A stretch of DNA of 64,000 nucleotides from Mumia sp. zg.B17 (GTDB lineage: Bacteria > Actinomycetota > Actinomycetes > Propionibacteriales > Nocardioidaceae). This document shows positions 32,965 to 40,491 of the stretch, piece by piece; position 1 is the stretch's first letter; each line of letters opens with the position of its first letter. The position numbers and the translations under genes are program-made. The stretch is from positions 186,001 to 250,000 of the forward strand of contig NZ_JAHWCI010000005.1 in assembly GCF_019550915.1 (NCBI RefSeq). Direction: 5' to 3'. Below the pieces are notes generated by a model, which saw only the letters and a program-made list of their open reading frames with translations, did not search any database and was not told where the DNA came from.

Positions 32965-34387
32965 CGGCTCGCCCCAGGTCGGTCCCGAGGAGCCGGCCGA
33001 AGGTGAGTGCGGGGGTGACGAGCATCCCCGAGCAGAAGCTGTTGCCACAGGTCGCGCCCGCGCCGATGACCTCGCCGACGGCGTACAGCCCGGGGATCGG
33101 GTTCCCCGACTCGTCCCGGACCGCGAGGGATGTGTCCACGTCCAGGCCCTGGAAGGTCACCAACGTGATCGCGTGGTTCCGGACCGCGTAGAACGGCGGA
33201 GCGGCGATGGGCGCCGGGAGGAACGTCCGCCCGTGCGCCGGGTCGTGCCCGCTCGCGACCGCCTCGTTGTAGGTGCCGACGGTCTCGCGCAGGCCGGCAG
33301 CGTCGATGCCTGCGAGGTCCGCGAGATCGTCGAGGGTGTCGGCGGCATGCAGGCCGGGACGGGTGTTCATCATCGCGCGGACCTCGTCCGGCTCCTTGCC
33401 GACGACCATCTGCTGCGTCGTCCCGGACGCGGCCGACAGCGCCACGTCGTCGAAGACCGTCCAGAAGGTCTGGTCGGTGACCTCGGCGAGCGCGCGTTCC
33501 TTGAGGTCGATCGACCCCTCGTCCTCGGCCACCCACCGCCGACCGTGCCGGTCGACGTAGATCTCCCAGGGGGGACGCTCGCTGGTGAGCCGCTGCCGGT
33601 CGGACCAGTTGGCGCGCCCGGGGGTACGGGGATCGGGGAGTCCGCCGAACGTGGGAAGAGAGGTGCCCTGTCCCTGCAGCCGCGCGCCGACCGACATCCC
33701 CAGGTGGAGTCCGTCGCCGGTCGCGGTGCGAGCCGCGGCCGAGACCAGCGGTGCGCCCTCGAGCTCGGCGAAGAGGTCGGGGTCGGCGCCGTAGCCACCG
33801 GTCGCGAGCACCACGGCGGCGGCCGACACCGCGACGTCCCGACCCTCGCGATAGACGTCGACCCCGACGACGGCCCCGGACTCGTCGGTCAGGATCTCGG
33901 TCACGGCCGCGTTCGTCCACAGCACCAGGCCCTGCTCGGCGCACGCACGCTCCAGCTCGGGCCTGAGCACGTCGAGGACCGACACGCCCTCGTCGGTGCC
34001 GTAGCTGGTCCGCGGCGTCTCGTACGGCTCGTGCCCGTAGATGATCCGCGGTGTCTCGGGCGCGAAGGCGAAGCCGTGGTCGTCGAGCCAGTTGAGGGTC
34101 GCCGGAGCCTCGCGGGCGACGATCTGGACCAGATCGTCGCGCGCCGTCCCGCTGCTGATGCGGCGGATGTCGGCGAGGTGTGCCTCGGGGCTGTCCTCGA
34201 TCCCCCGCTCGCGCTGGCGGCGGTAGCCACCGGCCGCCATATGTCCTCCGCTGAGGTGCAGCGTGCCGCCGATGCGGGTGTCCTTCTCCACGAGGAGCAC
34301 ACGAGCGCCGGCGTCAGCGGCATGGACGGCGCACGGGATGCCCGCGGTCCCGGCACCCACGACGACCACGTCGAACGTCTCGTTCAT
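32942..34387 (-). CDS. FAD-dependent oxidoreductase (3-ketosteroid dehydrogenase/fumarate reductase family)
   Basis: A 481-residue flavoprotein. The FAD dinucleotide motif VVVVGAGTAGIPCAVHAADAGARVLLVEK is at the N-terminus (~7-35), GGTLHLSGGHMAAGG follows, and the C-terminal FAD loop GLYAVGEVIGAGATCGNSFCSGMLVTPALTFGRLLG closes the fold. The family includes ketosteroid delta-1-dehydrogenases and fumarate reductases; the exact substrate is not readable. It overlaps the VOC gene upstream by 4 bp, so they form one operon opposite the second MDR reductase. Confidence 0.87.
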   Translation of the reverse strand: MNETFDVVVVGAGTAGIPCAVHAADAGARVLLVEKDTRIGGTLHLSGGHMAAGGYRRQRERGIEDSPEAHLADIRRISSGTARDDLVQIVAREAPATLNWLDDHGFAFAPETPRIIYGHEPYETPRTSYGTDEGVSVLDVLRPELERACAEQGLVLWTNAAVTEILTDESGAVVGVDVYREGRDVAVSAAAVVLATGGYGADPDLFAELEGAPLVSAAARTATGDGLHLGMSVGARLQGQGTSLPTFGGLPDPRTPGRANWSDRQRLTSERPPWEIYVDRHGRRWVAEDEGSIDLKERALAEVTDQTFWTVFDDVALSAASGTTQQMVVGKEPDEVRAMMNTRPGLHAADTLDDLADLAGIDAAGLRETVGTYNEAVASGHDPAHGRTFLPAPIAAPPFYAVRNHAITLVTFQGLDVDTSLAVRDESGNPIPGLYAVGEVIGAGATCGNSFCSGMLVTPALTFGRLLGTDLGRAVTPRREP

Positions 34388-35385
34388 GCCTGGTCTCCCT
34401 GGACCTCGATCACCAGGTGCGGCACTCCCGACGGAGGGTGGACCACCGCCGCCCGCGTCTCGCCGAACGGCGCGAGCGTCAGACCGACCGTCTCCCCCGC
34501 CAGCACGCCCGCACGCTCTCGCACGCCGTCCAGGTCACCGGTGACGACCACCGCACCGAGCAGGCCGCGGCGTGGGGGGACGGCGCGCCCCCGCAGCGAC
34601 GCACCCGCCTCCCCACCGCGCTCGACCACGTACCTGACCAGCCCGATGTACGGCTCGTCGGCGGCGGTCCCGACACAGCAGCCCTCCATCCTGACCCGCG
34701 TGCCAGCACCCACCAGGTCGGCGACGGACGCGCCGTCGACGACGTACTCGTGCACGACCTTCCAGCCGAAGACGTCGGCACAGAAGGCCTCGGCCGCGTC
34801 GACGTCGCTCACGGGCGCGGTGATGCCGAGGACCTCGCTGACCGCCCTGTCGGTCACCCGTACATAGGGATCGAGCGCTCCGGGCGCGCCGCCGAGCAGG
34901 GCCACCGTGAGGGTGTCGGCGCCTCGGACGTGTGCTTCTCTTAGCCCGGTGCCCGCCATGTCGTACTCACCGTCCGGCGCCGTCACGTCGAAGCCGGCCG
35001 CCGCGGCCTGGGCGGCCGCCGCCGCGAGGTCGGGCGCGTGGAAGTCGATGACCTTGAACGCGTCGCGGTCCAGCGGCGCAGCGGGATCACGGACCGTCTC
35101 GTCCGAGGGCGCCTCGAACCGGCACACCACGGCTCCCGCGACGGCTCCAGGAGTCTGCAGCGCCACGACGGAGGTCTCCCCCGCTCCAGCGCCGAGGAGG
35201 ACGCCCGCGTCACGCGCGCCGAGCACGGTCTCTCCCCGCTCCTCCATCCCGAGCACGGACGCGAAGAGGCGGCGCTGCGCGTCGAGATCGCGCGCGGAGA
35301 CGAGCGGACCGAAGAGGTGGGAGTCCGACGGTGGCACCGGCGCTCCTTCCGACGCGGCGTGCCGACCGGAGGGATCCGTCGTCAC
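34384..35385 (-). CDS. VOC-superfamily protein, two-domain (glyoxalase/dioxygenase-like)
   Basis: A 333-residue protein with two vicinal-oxygen-chelate halves: residues ~20-160 (LFGPLVSARDLDAQRRLFASVLGMEE) and ~180-330 (GITAPVSDVDAAEAFCADVFGWKVVHEY). VOC proteins bind a metal and act as glyoxalases, isomerases or dioxygenases. It is the first gene of an operon with the FAD enzyme and diverges from an MDR reductase across a palindromic operator. Confidence 0.8.
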   Translation of the reverse strand: MTTDPSGRHAASEGAPVPPSDSHLFGPLVSARDLDAQRRLFASVLGMEERGETVLGARDAGVLLGAGAGETSVVALQTPGAVAGAVVCRFEAPSDETVRDPAAPLDRDAFKVIDFHAPDLAAAAAQAAAAGFDVTAPDGEYDMAGTGLREAHVRGADTLTVALLGGAPGALDPYVRVTDRAVSEVLGITAPVSDVDAAEAFCADVFGWKVVHEYVVDGASVADLVGAGTRVRMEGCCVGTAADEPYIGLVRYVVERGGEAGASLRGRAVPPRRGLLGAVVVTGDLDGVRERAGVLAGETVGLTLAPFGETRAAVVHPPSGVPHLVIEVQGDQA

Positions 35386-35390
35386 ACCTG

Positions 35391-35407
35391 ATGGAATGGT
35401 GTTCCAT
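35391..35407. promoter_or_regulatory. Palindromic operator in the divergent VOC/MDR promoter
   Basis: ATGGAATGGTGTTCCAT has perfect 6-nt arms (ATGGAA/TTCCAT) around TGGTG. It lies only 5 bp from the VOC start and 39 bp from the MDR start, so a single TetR- or MarR-type dimer could control both. The regulator is not encoded beside it. Confidence 0.7.
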
Positions 35408-35446
35408 TATGGCTCAGCACACTTTCACCGAGGAAGAGGCCCTCCG

Positions 35447-36457
35447 ATGACTGCACCCCGCCACGTCGACGCCGTCGTGCTGCGCCGCCGCCCCAGCGGA
35501 CTCCCCCGGCCGGACGACCTCGCCCTCTCCGAGGTCGAGGTTCCCACACTCGGCGACGACGAGGTCCGCGTCTCGGTACTCGACCTCTCGCTCGACCCCT
35601 ACCTGCGCTCGACGCTGGCGGGACGGCACCTCGACGACGCCCCCGTCGCCGTCGGCGACGTCGTCCCCGGTCGTTCCGTCGGGCGCGTGGTCGCGTCGCG
35701 CGCCGCCGACATCCCCGAGGGAGCGCTCGTGCTGGCCGAGACCGGCTGGCGGGCCGAGGCCGTCGTCGCCGCGAAGCAGACCACGCTCGTCCGTGTGCCC
35801 GCAGGGGTCCCCGCCTCCGCCGCGCTCGGCGCGCTCGGGATGCCGGGGCTCACCGCGTACGCCGCGATCGTCCGACACCTCACACCTCGGCCCGGCGAGA
35901 CCGTGGTCGTCGGCGCGGCGACCGGGGGCGTCGGCTCTGTCGCCGGGGCGCTGGCCCGCGACCGTGGTGCGCGGACGGTGGCGATCGTGGGCGACGACGA
36001 CAAGGCGGCGGACGCGATCGATCGGCTCGGGTACGCGGCGGCGGTCGTCCGCGGGCGCGACGGCTGGGAGGACGCGCTGGCAGCGGCGTGCGCGGACGGC
36101 ATCGACGGCTATCTGCACATGGGCGACATGCCGACGCTGCACGCCGTGGTGCGCCGGCTCGCGCCGCACGCGAGGGTCTCGCTGTGCGGGCTCATGGACC
36201 AGTACAACGACGGGCCTCCCACGACGCTGCCCGTCGCCGCGATCATCATGGCGCGCGCCACGGTGCACGGGATGGTCGTGTACGACCACGGCGACCTCGT
36301 CGGCGCCCAGCTCGCCGAGGTCGCGGCACTGCTCGCCGACGGATCGCTGACGCTGCACGAGGAGCGCCACGAGGGTCTCGCCTCCGCGCCCGCGGCGTTC
36401 GCCCGGCTGATGGCCGGCCGCAACCGCGGCAAGGTCGTCGTCACCGTCGGACGCTGA
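35447..36457 (+). CDS. NADP-dependent MDR-family reductase, second copy
   Basis: A 336-residue paralogue of the reductase at 31214-32272, of the same CurA/PTGR type. The shared motifs are LSLDPYLRSTLAG, LGALGMPGLTAYA, the Rossmann loop VVVGAATGGVGSVAGALARDRGA and SLCGLMDQYNDG. Identity between the two is only partial, so this is not a recent duplication. The ATG at 35447 follows GGCCCTCCG; a GAAGAGG lies a little further upstream. Confidence 0.88.
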   Translation: MTAPRHVDAVVLRRRPSGLPRPDDLALSEVEVPTLGDDEVRVSVLDLSLDPYLRSTLAGRHLDDAPVAVGDVVPGRSVGRVVASRAADIPEGALVLAETGWRAEAVVAAKQTTLVRVPAGVPASAALGALGMPGLTAYAAIVRHLTPRPGETVVVGAATGGVGSVAGALARDRGARTVAIVGDDDKAADAIDRLGYAAAVVRGRDGWEDALAAACADGIDGYLHMGDMPTLHAVVRRLAPHARVSLCGLMDQYNDGPPTTLPVAAIIMARATVHGMVVYDHGDLVGAQLAEVAALLADGSLTLHEERHEGLASAPAAFARLMAGRNRGKVVVTVGR

Positions 36458-36499
36458 CGTCGTACGGCGAGGTCGGCGGCAGTCGCCGCCGACCACGCC

Positions 36500-37600
36500 T
36501 CATCCGATGCGGTGCATCCAGCCGTGGGTGTCCTCGGCGCGGCCGTACTGGAGATCGATGAGCGCCTCGCGGATCGCCATCGTCACCTTGCCGCCGTCGC
36601 CGTCGCTGCAGACCGCCTCGCCACCGTCCCAGCGCAGGGCACCGACCGGCGTCACGACCGCTGCGGTGCCGCAGGCGAACACCTCGGTCACCCGTCCGCT
36701 CGCGACACCGTCGATCCACTCGTCGATGGTGTAGCGACGCTGCTCGACGGTGCGACCCAGGTCGGCTGCGATCGTGCTGACCGCGTCGCGCGTGATGCCG
36801 TCGAGGATCGAGTCGCTGGCCGGCGTCACGATGGTGCCGTCGTCGTGGACGAAGTAGAGGTTCATGCCCCCGAGCTCCTCGATGTAGGTGTGCTTCTCGG
36901 AGTCGAGGAACACGACCTGCTCGCACCCGTGCTCGGCGGCGATCTGCTGCGGGAGGAGGCTCGAGGCGTAGTTGCCACCACACTTCGCCGCTCCCGTGCC
37001 GCCGGCGCCGGCGCGCGCGTACTCGCGCGTGAGCCAGATGTTGACGGGCTTGACCCCACCGGAGAAGTAGGCGCCTGCGGGTGAGGCGATCACGCAGTAC
37101 GTGACGTGCTTGCTCGGTCGCACGCCCAGGAACGCCTCGGAGGCGAACATGAAGGGACGCAGATAGAGACTGGTCTCGCCGCCGGTCGGGACCCACGCGC
37201 GGTCGGTCTCGACGAGCGCATCGATGGAGCCGACGAACCAGTCGACCGGGAGCTCGGGGAGCGCGAGGCGGTGCGCCGAGCGCTGGAAACGCCGGGCGTT
37301 CTCCTCGGGACGGAACGTCCAGATCGAGCCGTCGTCGTGCGCGTACGCCTTGAGACCCTCGAAGATCTCCTGGGCGTAGTGGAGGACCGCGGTGGCGGGG
37401 TCGAGCTGGAGCGGACCGTACGGCTTGATCGTCGGCGCCGTCCATCCGGTCTCCGGCGTCCACTCGGCGGTGAACATGTGGTCGCTGAAGTAGCGCCCGA
37501 ACCCGGGGTCGGCGAGGATCTCGGCGCGACGCTGCTCTGGCACGGGCGACGGGGTCGGCTCGAGCGCGAACGAGAACGTGGCGTCGGCAGAGGTGGTCAT
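36500..37600 (-). CDS. ilvE: Branched-chain amino acid aminotransferase
   Basis: A 366-residue fold-type IV PLP enzyme that interconverts Val, Leu and Ile with their 2-oxo acids. The PLP lysine is in GAAKCGGNYASSLL, and LDGITRDAV and EVFACGTAAVVTPVG are family motifs. On the minus strand a -10 TACCGT ends 7 nt before the ATG at 37600, so I prefer that start (leaderless) over a GTG three codons earlier. It is 48 bp downstream of leuB. Confidence 0.93.
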   Translation of the reverse strand: MTTSADATFSFALEPTPSPVPEQRRAEILADPGFGRYFSDHMFTAEWTPETGWTAPTIKPYGPLQLDPATAVLHYAQEIFEGLKAYAHDDGSIWTFRPEENARRFQRSAHRLALPELPVDWFVGSIDALVETDRAWVPTGGETSLYLRPFMFASEAFLGVRPSKHVTYCVIASPAGAYFSGGVKPVNIWLTREYARAGAGGTGAAKCGGNYASSLLPQQIAAEHGCEQVVFLDSEKHTYIEELGGMNLYFVHDDGTIVTPASDSILDGITRDAVSTIAADLGRTVEQRRYTIDEWIDGVASGRVTEVFACGTAAVVTPVGALRWDGGEAVCSDGDGGKVTMAIREALIDLQYGRAEDTHGWMHRIG

Positions 37601-37648
37601 GGGTGGCACGGTACTGGACCTTTCAGAGGGGGACGAGAGGAGGCAAGG

Positions 37649-38713
37649 TCACACCTCCGGTACGTCACCGGCCACACGCGACGCGATGGCCTCCCCCACC
37701 TCCTTGGTGGTGCGCCGTCCTGTCCTGGCGGTGATGTCCGCCGCGATCGCGCGGTCGAGCTGCGCGCCGGCCTCGGTGAGACCGAGGTGGTCGAGGAGCA
37801 GTGCGACCGATCCGATGGCAGCGGTCGGGTCGGCGACGCCCTGCCCTGCGATGTCGGGGGCGGAGCCGTGCACGGGCTCGAACATGCTCGGCGCCGTACG
37901 GTCGGGGTTGATGTTCGCGCTCGCGGCGAGGCCGATGCCTCCGGAGATCGCCCCGGCCAGGTCGGTCAGGATGTCACCGAACAAGTTGTCGGTGACGATG
38001 ACGTCGAAGCGGGCGGGATCGGTCACCAGGAAGATCGTCGCCGCGTCGACGTGGAGGTAGTCGACGGCGACGTCGGGGAACTCCGGCGCGACCTGGTCCA
38101 CGATGCGTGACCAGAGGCTGCCCGCGTGGACCAGCACATTGGTCTTGTGGACGAGCGTCAGCTTGTTGCGGCGCGTCCGGGCCCGCGCGAAGGCGTCGCG
38201 CACGACGCGTTCGACACCGAAGGCGGTGTTGAGGCTGACCTCGGTCGCCACCTCGTGGGGAGTGTCGGCGCGCAACCGGCCGCCGTTACCGACGTACGGG
38301 CCCTCCGTGCCCTCGCGCACGACGACGAAGTCCACCTCGCCCGCGTCACGCAGCGGGGAGTCGACCTGCGAGTACGTCCTGGTGGGACGCAGGTTCACGT
38401 AGTGGTCGAGCTCGAAGCGCAGACGCAGGAGCAGGTTGCGCTCCAGGAGTCCGGCGGGGATGCGGGGATCGCCCGGCCTGCCGCCGATCGCTCCGAGAAG
38501 GATCGCGTCGTGGCCGCGGATCTCGGCCAGCGTCGCGTCAGGAAGAACCTCTCCTGACTCGAGGTAGTGCTCGGCACCGAGAACGTACGGCGTCTGGGTG
38601 AAGGTGATCCCGTGGACGCGCGCGACCTCGTCGAGGACGCGGGTCGCCTCGGCGACGACCTCGGGGCCGATCCCGTCTCCGGGGATCACGGCCAGGGAGA
38701 AGCTGCGTGTCAT
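37649..38713 (-). CDS. leuB: 3-isopropylmalate dehydrogenase
   Basis: A 354-residue NAD-dependent decarboxylating dehydrogenase of leucine synthesis. It starts [23 protein letters not shown]; the metal/substrate loop ...[26 protein letters not shown] and [16 protein letters not shown] mark it. Length fits the actinobacterial form. It follows the 47-residue ORF by 56 bp and precedes ilvE. Confidence 0.95.
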   Translation of the reverse strand: MTRSFSLAVIPGDGIGPEVVAEATRVLDEVARVHGITFTQTPYVLGAEHYLESGEVLPDATLAEIRGHDAILLGAIGGRPGDPRIPAGLLERNLLLRLRFELDHYVNLRPTRTYSQVDSPLRDAGEVDFVVVREGTEGPYVGNGGRLRADTPHEVATEVSLNTAFGVERVVRDAFARARTRRNKLTLVHKTNVLVHAGSLWSRIVDQVAPEFPDVAVDYLHVDAATIFLVTDPARFDVIVTDNLFGDILTDLAGAISGGIGLAASANINPDRTAPSMFEPVHGSAPDIAGQGVADPTAAIGSVALLLDHLGLTEAGAQLDRAIAADITARTGRRTTKEVGEAIASRVAGDVPEV

Positions 38714-38769
38714 GGGTGCACTCTACTGGCGCCAGTCCCAGCATCTGATACCGGGATCTCGGATGATGG

Positions 38770-38913
38770 TCAGTTGTCGTCCGGTCGCGGGCCGCCGTTG
38801 TCACGGAGGTCGAGGGCGGTCTGCACGGGGTTGCGGGGACCCTCGCCGCGGGACTCGTCGGACCAGTGGCGGCTCGGGCCCCACTCGGAGTACTGCATCT
38901 GCGTCTCGGACAT
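38770..38913 (-). CDS. 47-residue conserved-looking small protein upstream of leuB
   Basis: MSETQMQYSEWGPSRHWSDE begins a hydrophilic protein rich in Arg, Asp and Pro, ending GPRPDDN. The ribosome binding site AGGAGAG sits 6 nt before the ATG. A CTCCTC sequence upstream (plus-strand GAGGAG at 38980-38985) can pair with its Shine-Dalgarno GAGGAG (minus strand, 38920-38925). No family recognised. It probably forms a transcript with leuB. Confidence 0.65.
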   Translation of the reverse strand: MSETQMQYSEWGPSRHWSDESRGEGPRNPVQTALDLRDNGGPRPDDN

Positions 38914-39035
38914 CGTTCTCTCCTCTTCGGGTTGGTGTCGGTCCTGGCCGATGGCGCTGGAAACCGATTCCCCGAACGGGAGGAGGGTCGTACGGTGCGG
39001 GATCCTCGCTGCGGGTAGTCGGCCAACGCCAAGCT

Positions 39036-39072
39036 CCGCGGCGAGGTGTCGGCCTAGGAGGCCTCGCCGCGG
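39036..39072 (-). promoter_or_regulatory. Hairpin over the stop codon of the leuB-operon leader
   Basis: CCGCGGCGAGG at 39036-39046 and CCTCGCCGCGG at 39062-39072 form a perfect 11-bp stem with a 15-nt loop that contains the leader stop codon (39054-39056). No T-rich terminator follows before the 47-aa gene. Confidence 0.6.
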
Positions 39073-39101
39073 CAGCCGAGGATTACTACCTGCTTCCGCA
39101 T
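39054..39101 (-). CDS. Candidate leader peptide (15 aa, Val-Val-Ile-Leu) of the leuB operon
   Basis: The ORF encodes MRKQVVILGCRGEAS. Four consecutive branched-chain codons (GTA GTA ATC CTC) occur at residues 5-8. A -10-like TACCGT at 39111-39116 lies 9 nt upstream of the ATG, so it would be translated from the 5' end of the mRNA. It shares the layout of the cimA and ilvB leaders. It lies 140 bp before the 47-aa ORF and leuB; there is no other gene between. Confidence 0.6.
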   Translation of the reverse strand: MRKQVVILGCRGEAS

Positions 39102-39207
39102 GATGGGTCGACGGTACGTCGGACTCGCCCGCTCTGTCCCGATTTCCGCCGACGATCTCGCTGACTGAGACTCGTGTCCAGGCTGTGGCGTGTGACAGAC
39201 TCGCGAC

Positions 39208-39771
39208 GTGAGTGCCCCCACCGAAGTTCCGCCCCTTGTCGCGCGCGCCCTGGACCTGTCACGGCGCAAGGGCTTCATCACCGCGACCCGCAACGAGACC
39301 GGACGCCTGCTCGCCGCGCTGGCCGCCTCGCGCAGGGGCACGCTGGCCGAGCTCGGGACCGGGTGCGGCGTCGGATCCGCGTGGCTGTCGAGCGGGGTCT
39401 CCGAGGGTGCTCGGATCGTCAGCGCCGAGCTCGACCCGACGCTGGCCGAGGCGGTGCAGGACCTGTTCTCCGACACCCCGACGGTCGAGGTGACCTCCGG
39501 TGACTGGAGCGCCCTCGAGCAGCACGCACCGTTCTCGCTCCTGTTCGTCGACGTGCGCGACGTGAAGCGCGCCGTCGACCAGGTCGCCGACCTCATGGAG
39601 ATCGGCGGGATCGCCGTCCTCGACGACTTCACGCCGTCGCACACCTGGCCCCCGATCTACGAGGGCAGGGTCGACACCGTCCGCGAGCAGTGGCTCACCG
39701 ACGAACGCTTCGTCGCCGTCGAGGTGATGGTCGCGCCGGACGCGTCGGTCATCCTGGCGACGCGGGTCTGA
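39208..39771 (+). CDS. Class I SAM-dependent methyltransferase (O-methyltransferase-like)
   Basis: A 187-residue methyltransferase. The SAM-binding glycine-rich motif ELGTGCGVGSAWLSSG is at residues ~48-63, then an acidic residue at the end of strand 2 (SAELDPTLAEA) and FSLLFVDVRDVKRA as motif II/III. A methyl acceptor is not predictable. Its 3' end overlaps the convergent YczE gene by 23 bp. CAGACT 6 nt before the GTG may be a -10. Confidence 0.83.
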   Translation: MSAPTEVPPLVARALDLSRRKGFITATRNETGRLLAALAASRRGTLAELGTGCGVGSAWLSSGVSEGARIVSAELDPTLAEAVQDLFSDTPTVEVTSGDWSALEQHAPFSLLFVDVRDVKRAVDQVADLMEIGGIAVLDDFTPSHTWPPIYEGRVDTVREQWLTDERFVAVEVMVAPDASVILATRV

Positions 39772-40441
39772 CCTCGCTCGGGCTCGCTGCAGGCTCAGGC
39801 TCCGGCATCCGGACCTGGACCAGCGGCAGGAACGCCTGCACGAGGGGCCCGATCGTCAGCGCGTAGAGCACGGTGCCGACACCCACCGTCCCGCCGAGCA
39901 GCCAGCCGATGGCGAGCACCGTGATCTCGACCGACGTCCGCATCAACCGGACGCTGTAGCCGGTGCGGCGAACCAGCCCCAGAAAGAGCCCGTCACGGGG
40001 GCCAGGCCCGAGGTGCGCCCCGATGTAGAGCGCGCCGGCAAGACCGTTGAGCACGACACCGGCCACCAGCATCACGACGCGCAGCAGGAGCGAGTCTGGC
40101 TGCGCGAGCAGCCACAGGCCCTGGTCGACGGCGAGGCCGATGAGGATCACGTTGAGGATCGTGCCGAGACCGGGCCACTGGCGCAGCGGGATCCACAGCA
40201 GCAGAACTGCGGCACCGACGAGGATCGTGACCTGCCCGAAGGTGAGCGGGAGGTACTTCGTGAGTCCTTCGTGGAAGACGTCCCACGGGTCCAGACCGAG
40301 GCCTGCCTCGATCATCAGCGCCATCGACCAGCCGTAGAGCATGAGCCCGAACACGAGCTGAGGAAGCCGGCGCCCGAGCTTTCCCGACCGAAGCTGGTCG
40401 AGGGATGACTGGGTGTCAGGGGTGTACGGGACGCGGGCCAT
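39749..40441 (-). CDS. YczE/YitT-family membrane protein
   Basis: A 230-residue polytopic protein with five to six hydrophobic helices (for example LVFGLMLYGWSMALMIEAGLGLDPWDVFHEG, typical of the YczE family). I use the ATG at 40441 (MARVPYTPDTQSS); earlier ATGs at 40450 and 40453 are alternatives. The family often lies next to a MocR/GntR regulator, as here. Function is unknown; transport or osmotic roles have been suggested. Confidence 0.8.
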   Translation of the reverse strand: MARVPYTPDTQSSLDQLRSGKLGRRLPQLVFGLMLYGWSMALMIEAGLGLDPWDVFHEGLTKYLPLTFGQVTILVGAAVLLLWIPLRQWPGLGTILNVILIGLAVDQGLWLLAQPDSLLLRVVMLVAGVVLNGLAGALYIGAHLGPGPRDGLFLGLVRRTGYSVRLMRTSVEITVLAIGWLLGGTVGVGTVLYALTIGPLVQAFLPLVQVRMPEPEPAASPSEVRPASPG

Positions 40442-40458
40442 GCCGTCCATCATCGTCG

Positions 40459-40487
40459 CGATTGGCCTACCGTTCGATAGCCAATCG
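40459..40487. promoter_or_regulatory. Inverted-repeat operator between yczE-like and mocR-like genes
   Basis: CGATTGGC at 40459-40466 and GCCAATCG at 40480-40487 are perfect 8-nt arms with a 13-bp spacer, in the 50-bp divergent promoter. The inner bases CTACC and GATAG extend the symmetry. A dimeric MocR repressor is the likely ligand. Confidence 0.7.
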
Positions 40488-40491
40488 TGAC

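Noticed and set aside
38914-39035. Terminator in the leuB leader region
   Set aside because: CCCG-TT-CGGG with a weak GGTTT run is present but too short and without a real T-tract to claim termination.
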